Assembly: GCA_024206195.1 (NCBI GenBank)
Contig: JAAGZO010000387.1
Coordinates: 1-64,000 of the forward strand
Length of the DNA: 64,000 bases
From: a bacterium
GTDB taxonomy: Archaea > Nanoarchaeota > Nanoarchaeia > Woesearchaeales > UBA10216
Direction of reading: 5' to 3'
A program made the translations under genes and the position numbers. Within the stretch, counting starts at the first letter, position 1; each line of letters starts with the position of its first letter. Shown piece after piece: positions 17,553 to 28,400 of this stretch. Below the pieces are notes generated by a model. That model did no database searches and was not told where the DNA came from. It was given only the letters and a program-made list of their open reading frames with translations.

Positions 17553-17885
17553 GCTTTCGTTTTAAAAATAGTAAGATTAAAGCCTTAAATCAATAAAGAA
17601 AGGTTATTTAGCTAGATATAATCAAATAAAGGGTAAAAAGAACTTCAAATAAGACAGAATAAAGCTATAAAAGCTTAAAAAACTGAATAGAAAGAACAAT
17701 ATAGATATAATTAGATATAAAAAGAACAAATAAAGCATTAAAAGAAACTAAAAGAAATAAAACAGCTTAAATAAAAAAAATAAGAAGAAATAAACGAAAT
17801 TTAACACTATAAAGCATATTAAAACATTATTTTAAGAAATAGAGCCATTAAAAGAACAGAAATCATACTTTACCGTCGAGAAACA
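17553..17885. other. A-rich non-coding interval
   Basis: These about 330 nt hold no credible gene. The + strand is extremely A-rich and T-poor, with loosely repeated elements such as AAAGAAC, TAGATATAAT and TAAAGC followed by A-runs. On the transcribed minus strand it is U-rich and lies just after the 278-aa gene, so it probably supplies archaeal oligo-T termination signals. An origin-like role cannot be excluded but nothing specific supports it. Confidence 0.5.
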
Positions 17886-18722
17886 TCATCTTTCCTGAGT
17901 CAAAATCCTAATCATATCCTTTTTATCCCTTGCAGTCCTGAGCTTAATTGCTATGCTACTATCTATCTGCGCAGCCCAGCTACTGAAGTCATTCTTTCTT
18001 CCACTGCAATGAAATCTGAATGTTACAGGATCAATTTTCTTAAGAATATGCGCCATCTGATCGAGGTTTTTTATTACTGCGCCGTTTTTTAGCAGCAAAA
18101 ATTTGTCTGGAGAAACATTCTGCACAAACCTCATCTCTTTCATTAGCTCCTTAAACTCGTCGATATTTTTTTGTATCTCATCTTCCTTATCCCCGAGAAG
18201 TTTTTCATCCTCCTCTAAAACTCGCTTTTGCATGCGCCAGGTTGTTTCAAGGTGCTCGAGCTGTCTTGCCTTATCTCTTATTTTTGCATCAAGCTCTCCG
18301 GATGTCAGACTAGGAGTTCCCTCTTCAGTTTTTTTCTTCTTTGAGGAATCCCAACTCTCCTTCATCCTCCTGAAAACATCCTCAGAAATAACACGTTCCC
18401 TGGCTTCACCATGCTCCTTAGCCATCTTTAAAACACTAGAGAAATAGCCTTCATGCTCCTCTGGCTTGAGAACCCCTTTTCTCTCAGGCATTGGAGCGGT
18501 TTGTGATGCGGCTTCTACTGGCTGTGCTGACTCTTCAACTGGTGCATCCACTGTAGGAAGCTCGTCGGGTGGACCTGCTTCCTCTGGTTTTGCTGCATCT
18601 GCAGGAGCAGCTGGTGCTGAATCCTCTGCAAGGGACGGCAGTTCATCTGGAACACTGTCCTTTGCCTCTTCTTTAGAGTCCTCTTTCTTGCCTAGCACAC
18701 CAGAAATCAACTTCTTAACCAT
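17886..18722 (-). CDS. Soluble coiled-coil protein with NDF C-terminal module
   Basis: This 278-residue cytoplasmic protein has a short basic N-terminus, an Ala/Pro/Glu-rich disordered segment (about 20-85), a charged helical region and a coiled coil (about 145-205). The C-terminal module (about 210-278) has FRFHCSGRKNDFSSW (N244-F246) and a closing ARDKKDMIRILTQ helix. The coiled coil and module align with the cytoplasmic part of the membrane protein at 7344-9044 (matching LD-x-[KE]-x-[RK]-[DE]-K-A-[RQ]-x-L), and the module also with the tail of the 52054-54348 ATPase. The H-x-N-D-F-x-W pattern resembles DUF5752. A cytoplasmic partner of the membrane proteins is likely. A GGGGG ribosome binding site precedes the ATG. 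Confidence 0.75.
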   Translation of the reverse strand: MVKKLISGVLGKKEDSKEEAKDSVPDELPSLAEDSAPAAPADAAKPEEAGPPDELPTVDAPVEESAQPVEAASQTAPMPERKGVLKPEEHEGYFSSVLKMAKEHGEARERVISEDVFRRMKESWDSSKKKKTEEGTPSLTSGELDAKIRDKARQLEHLETTWRMQKRVLEEDEKLLGDKEDEIQKNIDEFKELMKEMRFVQNVSPDKFLLLKNGAVIKNLDQMAHILKKIDPVTFRFHCSGRKNDFSSWAAQIDSSIAIKLRTARDKKDMIRILTQER

Positions 18723-18842
18723 TAAACAAAAACCCCCTTTTTACTTAACTTTCATTCTTTTAATTTAAATAGTTTTGTTTTAATTTTCGAGTAAATAATC
18801 ATAATTAAGTAATTAATTAATTATAAGCCATAATTAATCTTT

Positions 18843-18894
18843 TATAATAAAAAGCGCACCCCCCTCCACCTGTTTCCAAGCAGAGGGGGAGCGC
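18843..18894 (-). terminator. Hairpin plus T-tract terminator of the giant-protein operon
   Basis: On the minus strand, 21 nt after the stop of the 1181-aa gene, a hairpin pairs GCGC/GCGC (854-857 with 891-894) and CTCCCCC-type arms (860-866 with 883-889, 7 bp). It is followed by TTTTTATTATAAA. GC-rich hairpins of this strength are rare in this AT-rich window, and the position after the last gene of a 32-kb operon fits a terminator. The rest of the interval to 18722 is A/T-rich and carries the promoter of the 278-aa gene. Confidence 0.7.
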
Positions 18895-18908
18895 AAATGC
18901 GATGAAAG
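18890..18908 (+). repeat. 19-bp inverted repeat, left copy
   Basis: AGCGCAAATGCGATGAAAG matches the reverse complement of 44192-44210 exactly. The two copies bracket the 1181-aa and 7246-aa genes; this one spans the outer terminator stem. Confidence 0.8.
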
Positions 18909-18914
18909 CATAAA

Positions 18915-21900
18915 TCAGGTTATTTCCACGTAAAACATAATGGTGTCCTGAGTGTTCGGTTCTACATACCTGCGAAGATTTGCAGGAATGCGCATCTCGT
19001 AATTGTAAATTCCATATGCGCCTGGTTTGTTATCTTCAATGACAGTTACGAAAACAAGATCTTGCGTTCCATCATATTCTCCAAAGTGCGCATCACTTGA
19101 ATCCCATAATAAGCCGGTTACAAAGTCAGAACTGTTTGTTGAGTTTGTGATTGGTGTGTCGTTGACAAAGTTATCATAGATAGTGAAATTTGCAGTCTTG
19201 AGTACATTGCCTTCAAAAGTAAAAGTAGTGTTTAAGGAATCAGATCGATTTGTTGTATTAAGCGCGAGATCTGCTTCATCAAAGTCATCCATAGTTAAGT
19301 TGTAAGAAATGTTCCTGCTAAGAGCATAAAGATTTGCCCAGCTTATTGAGCTGTCTGCATCCACCATGAAGATGTTGCCTGTTGTGTTTGAAACATTCAA
19401 CCATCTGAAAACACTAATGTTTCTTGATTCTTCAAGCATTATATTCTTAACAACGTCTCCATAAAAGGTCTGCCATAAAGGAACGTATATTGATTTGTTC
19501 GCTTCGTTGTTTGACTCATTTGTCTCTTGCAGGGTTCCATTATCAAGAGGCGGATCAGCAAGAACAGAAATATTGAACGTGCCTACTTGCACAGTCCAGG
19601 TTACATTTACAGTTTCATAACTATAACCAGATATATTTACAGATATGTTTTCTCCAATCTGAACCTGTTGTGGTAAATCCTCGAAGAATTGTACTGTTAC
19701 ATTATAAGCTGCCTTATCCCCTATATTATATATAGTAGCATTTATTGTTATGTTGTGGCCTTCTACAGGTGTTGCTGTGCTGAAATTAATGAGTGAAGAG
19801 TTAATCTGCAGATCAATGTAAGATATGTTGAATTTCCTTGTTTCAGAAGCCCTTTCATTTCCTATCAAGTCTGTACAGTTTATGCTGTAATTATGATTTC
19901 CATATTCTAGATTAAATGATTTGTTCTGTGTTTCACTCTGGTTTATAGTCTTGTTAGTGAATATTACTTCGTTGTCTACTATTATTGAACAATTACCAAA
20001 ACCAAATTCATCGCTTACATTATAAACAAAGCGTACTGTTGTTGAATCATTTACAAAATTCTCCTCAGGCAGGATTAGTGTTATGTTTGGTGGTGTTACA
20101 TCCACCCAGAAGATGAAAGTGCTACTTATTCCTCTATAGTTTCCTGAAGTATTATCATAGCAGGTCACATTCCATGTATGATTTCCATCAATAAGCTGTC
20201 CAACAGAGAAATTATTAACACCAAAATCAGGACTCATGTTTGTCTGGTTTAGTGATCCATTGAGATAAAGACTACAGTTCTCAAAACCAGTATGATCTGT
20301 TATATTATAGTTCAAAGTTAAATTATTCTGCCTGCCCAAGCTATCATTCAAGGGAGTCAGGAGAACAATCTCTGGTGGAGATGTGTCCTCAATTTCAATG
20401 TTGTATATTATTTTCTCGTTTTCTTTGTCAAAGTTCTCGCCATCAGACTGACAGCTTGCATTTGCTGTTATGTTAATAAAGCCAATGTCTAATGCAGTGA
20501 TTTCCCAGCTTACAAGAACATTTTCACCAAGCGCCAGATCACCAAGCGATACAGTATCATCAGATATGTTTACAATTGATCTGTTATAGCTTAACCTTGC
20601 CTCACAATTTGTCCCAGAAGAACCACCTATAAGAGTTGCATTGAATGTTGCATTGAAACTTGAGCTTGTGTTCTGCACACTCTGATTAATCATTGTTGTG
20701 ATATTAAGGCGTATCTCGCTTGGCCTTGTTGTGTTAAGAACAAGATTCATTGTTGTTGTAGTGCTTAGCAAAGTTGTTGTATTCCTGACATAATGGCTAC
20801 TGTTCCATGCAGTCACAAATATTGTATCACCATCATCACCACTGATTGTAGTTGCATAAGAACCCATTAATGGAGGAATTGGTGGGGCATATACATATGT
20901 CAAAACATAGTCGCCGCCAATAGTGTTATTAACTGAAACATGTAGCCCATTCTCAGCACCAGAACCATTTGTGTGAAGAACTCTTCCGCGAACGTTGTGT
21001 GGTGTTGGAGGGTCAACAGCAATATACCAAGTCCTTGCTTCCTGGAACAGTCCTCCGGAATGACTTATCTCGGCTTTTCCAAGCTCATATAAATCAGGAC
21101 TTACAAGAGGTGCCTGTGCTTCATAGCCAACAATAGATCTGTTAATCAGATTACTCCATGTCAAAACTCTATTATCTTCATTCTCTGTTACCTGTGCTCC
21201 TCCGCTATTTGTTATATTAAGGTTAACAGGTACTGTTTCAGATAATGTGAATGGAACAGATGAATATGAAACAATTCTTAGTTCTGAATAAAAGGGCCCT
21301 GACCAGGGATCAATGCTAACAGGAGCATCCCTTATGATGTCAAACTCATAGTAGCGCTTGACAACAAAATAGGACTCCATTGTATAGTTTGCTCTGCCTT
21401 TTGACCTAACAGTCATAGAGTAATTTCCTTCAAGCGACGTGTTTTCATAGCCTGCACTGTAGATTCCTTCCTCAATCTCTTGTATACTATTGTCTTCTGT
21501 TGAATAGCTTGTGATAATTCCCGCAGGACTTGTGACATTAAGCGCAAGACTTGCATTTCCAACAAGATAACCCTCAAGATCAAGAACAGCCATCAACATC
21601 TCTGCTGCTTCTCCAATATGATACATTGACTTGTTTGTATTTATTGTTGCCAGACCTGTCTCTGCAAACGCAGGGTCATACTGACTTATTGTTATGTTAT
21701 ATTGTTTACCAGGAACAATGTCCTGTATCTTTTTCCATGTGCCATTGCATCTCTGTTCTGAGAAAATCCATTCAGCGCACTTGTAGAGCTCTGTTCCCTT
21801 TGCAACTGATGTGAGTATTGCACTTTCAAAATCAAGTTTTTCAGGATCTATTGCAAATACCTCTTTCCATTTCTTTCCGCGCAGCGCAGGAATGTTTTCA

Positions 21901-22460
21901 GGTACATCATCTATGTTTAGTTCTGTCTTCTTTGATATGTCCAGTTTTTCAAACGCTATTTTCTTAATTGGATGTTCTTCTATCGAGAATTCAACATCAA
22001 CCCTTGGTTGCGTAACCGCGATGGTCATTCCACTCTGCTTCTTAAAGAACTGCTTTCCAACTTTTATGTCTACACCAACTTTTTTCTTTGTCTTCTCCTT
22101 TATTACAATTTTTTCCTGCACTTGCTTGACAAGTTCAAAATTATCATCCCATTCTGCAGGCTCGCCCGTCTCATTAACTAAAAATTCACAAGAATCTATC
22201 TTTTGTTCACCAATTACAAGCTTTACTTCATATTCTCCGTAGTCTCTTGGTACAAAGAGTGTTGTTTCTTCAAGATCACCCATGTACCTGTACATACCAG
22301 TATCACATATGACTATAAGCTCTGTATCGCTGCTTACATTTCCAAGAATGATATTGACTGTTTCGCCAAGAGCATACGCTTTCTTATCTGTTTCCAGAGC
22401 TGAAACTACATTTACAACTAGCAAAAACATCAACATTGCTATTGCTATTGTTTTTCTCAT
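18915..22460 (-). CDS. 1181-aa surface glycoprotein, miniature of the giant
   Basis: After a signal peptide (1-21) come an Ig-like domain (TDKKAYALGETVNIILGN) and a block (about 180-500) colinear with the giant protein (KGTELYKCAEWIFSEQRC, GLATINTNKSMYHIGEAAE, GPFYSELRIVSY, DLYELG, ARTWYIAVDPP). A carboxypeptidase-regulatory-like domain, two NCSLxxNG Ig-like repeats and a CARDB-like domain (about 920-1005) follow. The C-terminal module starts at WQTFYGDVV and ends DTIMFYVEIT, matching the giant and, more distantly, the short FYVEL proteins. Sequons are dense. Its ATG overlaps the giant's stop (ATGA), so it is translated from the same mRNA. It probably co-assembles with, caps or substitutes for the giant. 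Confidence 0.82.
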   Translation of the reverse strand: MRKTIAIAMLMFLLVVNVVSALETDKKAYALGETVNIILGNVSSDTELIVICDTGMYRYMGDLEETTLFVPRDYGEYEVKLVIGEQKIDSCEFLVNETGEPAEWDDNFELVKQVQEKIVIKEKTKKKVGVDIKVGKQFFKKQSGMTIAVTQPRVDVEFSIEEHPIKKIAFEKLDISKKTELNIDDVPENIPALRGKKWKEVFAIDPEKLDFESAILTSVAKGTELYKCAEWIFSEQRCNGTWKKIQDIVPGKQYNITISQYDPAFAETGLATINTNKSMYHIGEAAEMLMAVLDLEGYLVGNASLALNVTSPAGIITSYSTEDNSIQEIEEGIYSAGYENTSLEGNYSMTVRSKGRANYTMESYFVVKRYYEFDIIRDAPVSIDPWSGPFYSELRIVSYSSVPFTLSETVPVNLNITNSGGAQVTENEDNRVLTWSNLINRSIVGYEAQAPLVSPDLYELGKAEISHSGGLFQEARTWYIAVDPPTPHNVRGRVLHTNGSGAENGLHVSVNNTIGGDYVLTYVYAPPIPPLMGSYATTISGDDGDTIFVTAWNSSHYVRNTTTLLSTTTTMNLVLNTTRPSEIRLNITTMINQSVQNTSSSFNATFNATLIGGSSGTNCEARLSYNRSIVNISDDTVSLGDLALGENVLVSWEITALDIGFINITANASCQSDGENFDKENEKIIYNIEIEDTSPPEIVLLTPLNDSLGRQNNLTLNYNITDHTGFENCSLYLNGSLNQTNMSPDFGVNNFSVGQLIDGNHTWNVTCYDNTSGNYRGISSTFIFWVDVTPPNITLILPEENFVNDSTTVRFVYNVSDEFGFGNCSIIVDNEVIFTNKTINQSETQNKSFNLEYGNHNYSINCTDLIGNERASETRKFNISYIDLQINSSLINFSTATPVEGHNITINATIYNIGDKAAYNVTVQFFEDLPQQVQIGENISVNISGYSYETVNVTWTVQVGTFNISVLADPPLDNGTLQETNESNNEANKSIYVPLWQTFYGDVVKNIMLEESRNISVFRWLNVSNTTGNIFMVDADSSISWANLYALSRNISYNLTMDDFDEADLALNTTNRSDSLNTTFTFEGNVLKTANFTIYDNFVNDTPITNSTNSSDFVTGLLWDSSDAHFGEYDGTQDLVFVTVIEDNKPGAYGIYNYEMRIPANLRRYVEPNTQDTIMFYVEIT

Positions 22461-25400
22461 TTGAGCTCCAGATAAAATGTTACATAATTGTAGTTGTTCG
22501 GCGCAACGTATTCACGAAGCCTTGCAGGTATCCTCATTTCGAAATCGTATATGCCATACGTGCCAACTGCATTGTGTATGTCTGTTATGAAAACAAGGTC
22601 TTCGTCTCCGTCATATTCTGTGCCTGCCGTATCACTGTTGTCCCAAAGAATTCCTGTAACAAACTCTGATGTGTTTGTAGAGTTCGCAACAGAAACATTG
22701 TTTATTGTTGTTAAGAATACATCAAAGGACGTCATGTTCCTTGGAACACTATTCGAAGTATATGTAAAATTGACAGAATCACTATTTACTGTTGTTGACA
22801 TTGCTGTGTCTATTTCCTCAAAGTCATCCATGCTTCTGCTGCCTGAAACGGTTATTCCAATTGCAGTAAGGTTTGTCCATGTTACGCTGCTGTCTGCATC
22901 CGTAACAAGCACACTTCCAGAAAGTGTTGTCTCATTCCAGCTGAACACTGTCTTGTTTGAAGTCGCTTCAATTATCACAAGATCTCCTGTAATATTTCCA
23001 AATACAGTCTGCCAGGAAGAAACTGAAATATTTGTGCTTGCATTGTTGTTTGAATCATTTAATTCAAGAATATCTCCATCAGGATCCACTGCAACAAAGA
23101 TCACATGGCTGCCAATAGACGGTTTCCATGTTACATTCGCGGATTCACTAGCACCCACACCAATTGTTTCTATAATCCGGTCTTCTTTTATCTGAGTTCC
23201 ACCAGTTGCAGGATTGCCGTCAAAGAATCTTACAATGACACTCTCAGCTATAAGTCCTCCTATGTTTGTAACAGTAACATTAATTGAAACATTGCTGTCT
23301 TCTGTTGGATAAGAGGTGTTAAATGATATGTCATATGGCACTAAGTCAGGTGCATTGACAATAAACTCTATGGTTTCAGAAATATTTGTATTATTCAGGC
23401 TGTCCCAACAAGTTACATTCCATGAATGATTCCCTAGATCAAGGTTATCTATTGTCAGATTATAAGAAGAACCATTGGGTACAATAAAATTAGTCTCATT
23501 AATAAAATTGTTAAGCGTAAGGTTACATGTCAGATTTGGTGCAAGATTGTCAGTAGCAGTAAAGTTGAAAACCACATCATCAACACTGAAATTCTGTCCC
23601 TGCCATGGGTTGTGAATCTCTATAAATGGCTCTTTATTATCAATAAATATTGATTTCTTATTCGGACTTGCGCCTGTAAGGCCTGCTCCATCAGTACAAT
23701 TTATGGACCAGTTGTACAAACCATCAGCAAGCTGCGGAGATACAATAGAATTCTCTTGTCCTTCGGTTATAGAAGAGCTTGAAACATTCAACCCGTCATT
23801 AAATATGAGCGTACAGTTACTTAGTGAACCAGAATTATCTGTTGGTGTGAAATAGAATGTCTGGTCCCTTGTTTTTGTCCAGTAATTATCTGGAGGATTT
23901 CCAAGAGTAACAACAGGAATCTCTGCAACAGTAAACTGCTTTGTTTCAGATACATTTGAATTGTTTGCAGTATCCCAACAGGTAACATTCCAGGAGAACA
24001 GGCCGTCATTGAATCCAGATATTTCATAAGGTTCTTCAATTCCGCCTGTTACAGAAATTGGACTTGTGTTATTAATCGATTGATTTATCGTAATATTACA
24101 TGACAGAGATGTTGCCATGTTGTCTGTTGCATTAAAGATAAACTCTAAAGTTGACCGATCTGAAACATTTCCATCAGCTGGAGCAGATATATTAACATAT
24201 GGCACTGTTTTATCAACATTAAGCGTATAAGGTGCTGTTGTTCCAGTAAAACCGCCTATGTCTGTACAGTTTACTGTCCAATTAATAATGCCCTCATCTA
24301 TGCCTGTAACACTAAAGTTATTCTGTTCACCACCATCAATAGTTATGTTTGTCTGATTGATAACACCATCAATTATTAAACTACAGTTATCAACTCCAGA
24401 ATAATCAAAAGGCGTGTAAACAAAGAGAACATTTCCATCACCATCCCAACTGTTGTTAGAAGGTGTATTAAGTGTTACAGTCGGTGGAGAATAGTCAATA
24501 ATAAATGACCACGTGTCGGATATATTTGTGTTGTAAGCATCATCCCAACAGGTTACATTCCAGGAATAACGTCCTTGCGCCATATCACTAACAGTAACAT
24601 TAACTGAAGTATCATTAAAAGAATCAATATATGTAACATTATCAATGCTATTTATTGTGAGGTTACATGTAATATTTGTGTCAATATTGTCAAATGCAGT
24701 AAAGTTAAAGTCAACTGTAGTGTAATTGATTATGACCTCATTAGCAGGAGATCTCAACTCTGTAGATGGTTTTGTAAGGTCAACATAGAAGGTCTTATCT
24801 GTTGCATTTCCAATGTTGCTTGATTGATCAATACAATTTACTGTCCAGTTGTATGTTCCCTCGCTAAAGGAATTCACAGTAAATGTATTCTCACCATTAT
24901 TTACTGGCGAAAGATCTGTATCATTGACCTTGCCGTCTATTATCAGGCTACAGTTGGATAGTGAATTGCTTTCAGAGACATTATAATAGAACGTTATATC
25001 TTCTGTTTTAAGCCAACCCTCAGGTGGACCAAGTGCCACATCAGGTGGTATCAGATCAGGCAGCACATTGAAGAATGAGTAATCTACTCCATTATAATAC
25101 TCAAATTTATTAGCAATACCAATTGCGGAATACCAACCGCTTTCCTGGTTAGCAGAACTCCAGTTTGCATAGAATGTTCCATTTTCATCAGTAACACCCG
25201 AACTTTTATTCATCAACTCTTGAACTGATCCAAGAGTCACATTAAGCGGTACGCTTACCTCACTGATTATATCAGTTATTTTCTGCGAGCTATTATTAGG
25301 AGAGAAAATCATCCACACTCTCAGATTATAACTTGTTCCAGCGGAAATTGTTGTCTCATCAAAATCAAAACCAACTGAATCAGATTCAGGAGGAGTGTCA

Positions 25401-28400
25401 TATCCATCATTGTAAATAATTACTCCCTTGCTCTGCTCTGCGCCATTTTTCTTAAAGACTTCTGCGTAAACACTAACTGAACCCATTTCATTATATTCAT
25501 TATACCATGAACTTGAGTAAACATTGTTTGCTCCAGCTGGCACCTTGTTATTATATTGGTGTGTCCTGTTCTGAACAGCAGATTGTGCATTGTTAATGTA
25601 ATTTGTCCAGTCGCTATTATTACTCAACATGTAGGCAAACCACTCATTCATGTACTTAACAGATGGAGCAGATTCAGCTGAACCAAAGTATGCATAAAGA
25701 TCTGCCATAACCCTTATTTCAGAATCAACAAACCAGATAGTGTAATTAATATCCGCCCTGGAATCTGCAACAGTTGTAATGTTTCCTGGCATGTTTATTC
25801 TGGTCATCACAGGGCCAGTTGTAACCTTCGTTGTGCTGTTAGCAAACATATAGTCATCAGCCCTTACAATAAACGGTGCAATAGCTGAATCAGGGTTAGT
25901 AAGAGTGCTATCATTGATAGTAATGTTCCATATACTACCAGAACCTGCATAACTAACATAATCGAAATTGTTAAACGCATTTCCTTCATTGAAACTCAAA
26001 GTAAAGGATTCATTCTCAAATGAAACAAACATCCTGGAAGCAGATGTAGAGCTTCCATCAAGCTCAACACTCTTTGCAGATCCAATAAGATTATAGGTTG
26101 GCTCTGCATAACCTGCTGCACTTTTTGAACTTGCAGTTGTCTCAAAGTAGATATAATAATCTCTGGTAGTATCCGCAGCAGTTGTAGAATTCAGAAGCCA
26201 TACTACATCTCCATATGCATTAGCAGTAGCATCAAAGCTTTCTGAAGGATTAAACTGAGAAGCAACCTCAATTGTTCTGTTATCCGACCATTCTATCACT
26301 CTAACTGAATTTGAATCAAAAGTTGTTCCGCCTGCTCCAAGATCAATACCCAATATTGTTGTGAAGTTCACAGCTTGCTCTACAATCTTATTTGTTCTTT
26401 CTGCATCTGTGCTGTTTACAGTAACAGGAATCCTGTAACGCCAAGAACCATTCCACCATGGAACCGTGATGTTTCCTCTTACAACATCTAAACTAACTGT
26501 TGCATTTAATGGTAGTTCTGAAACCGTTGTTGCATTTAACGTCATATCAATCAGCGATCCCTGCTGGTAAGACAGATTGCCTGTTGAAACATTGAGCAGC
26601 ATTCTATCAGGAAGTCTCACAGATAAATTAAAGATATAACTCGAACCTGTGTTTGGTTCCTCTGCATCGTCAGTACACTCAATGCTCCAGTTATAAGGTC
26701 CCTCATCGAGGTGAGGTACAACGAATAGTAGCTGTACACTTTCAGGTATATCATGTAATGTTTGGTTTGCTACATCATTTAACATGAGTGTACAATTCGA
26801 AACATTGGATGTGACATCTGTTGTATTGAAATAGAATTGCATATCCTGTGAAAGCGAACGAGTATTGTTCACAGGCAGCATCAGGTTAATCTGTGGTGGT
26901 GTTACATCGCTTCCAACATAAAGCACTCTTGAATCAGAGGATGCTAAATTAGGTGTTGATGCATTGTCAGTACAGTTTACTTCCCAGAGATAACCGCCAT
27001 TATCAAAGCCAGTTACTAGAAATACCTGTGTAATGCCCTCTGTTATTGTAGTATTTGTCTGGTTTATTGTTCCATTGATAATAAAACTACAATTATCAAC
27101 TTCTCCTCCAACATCATTAACACTGTAACTGAAAACAACACCTGGTGATGTGCTTAAGTGTTCATCATCCGGGCTTTCGAGATCAATCACAGGGCCTTCT
27201 GTGTCTGGTCCAATTACAAGGAATCGAATCTCAGAACTGTTCTGTAAAGGAACCTCTGAAGTATCAGTACAATTCACATTCCAGTCATAATGCCCAGTAT
27301 AAATATCTAATATCTCAAAGGATACTTGTTCACCCAAAGGTGGCGAGTATGTTGTTTCATTTATTGTTCCGTTTATTATCAAGGAACAGTTTGCTATGTC
27401 AAGTGATGAAATAACAGAAAATGTGAAATTCACACCTCCGTCAAAGTCCTGTGAATTGTTCTCAGGAACATAAAGTGTTATTGCTGGCGGCTGATCAACA
27501 AGCATAACTGTTAGGTTCCTGACCTCTGAGGTATTCACATTAAAACTGTCAGCATCATCAGTACACCTTACACTCCAGTTATATGTTCCAGCAGACAATC
27601 CTGTTACTGAAAAGTTCTGAACAACATCCTTATCAACAGTAAAGTTTGTCTTTTGTATCGCGCCATCAAACAACAAAGAACAGTTGGTTATATTTGAGAT
27701 AATGTCAGTTACATTATAGTTGAATATCACGTTTCCATCAGTATCCACTGAATTGTTTTCAGGTGTCATTAGATAAATTGCCGGAGGATTAGAATCAAGA
27801 GAAACATTCAAGACCCAGGTTTCAGATGAATTAATGTTTTCATAATCAGATCCGTCTGTACAATTGACCTTCCATTCATAAACACCATTTGTCATTCCTG
27901 TTACTGTAAAGTTTTGAGTTTCACCCTCTGTTATTGTAGTATTTGTCTGTTGTATCACATCATCAAAGATTAAGCTACAGTTCGCTATGTCAGAAATAAC
28001 ATCCGAAACAACATATTCAAACATCCTTACCCCATCTGTCTCGACCGTGTTATTTGATGGATTAATCAGATTGACTGCAGGAAGATCCTGATCAATGTGC
28101 ACCTCAAAGGTCCATGTTGAACTGTTTCCTGTATTTGGAGGGAATGCAGTATCAGTACAATTCATACTCCATGTGTGAGTTCCGTTTGAAACACCAGGAA
28201 CAAAAATCTCCTGCCCAGAAACACCCTCTTCAATGAAACTAGTGTTAGTCGTGTTAAGAACACCATCTAGTATTACAGTACAATTAGCTATGTCTGTTGC
28301 AAGGTCATCAACATAAAATCGGAATGTTACATTTCCATCAGTGTCTGCATAATAGTCATCGGGTGGGAACTGCAAGTAGATTTCAGGCGGTGTTTCATCC

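Noticed and set aside
22494..23195. Long plus-strand open frame opposite the giant gene end (233 codons)
   Set aside because: It is antisense to the well-supported FYVEL-type domain, has no promoter or ribosome binding site, and its composition is the mirror of the sense codons.
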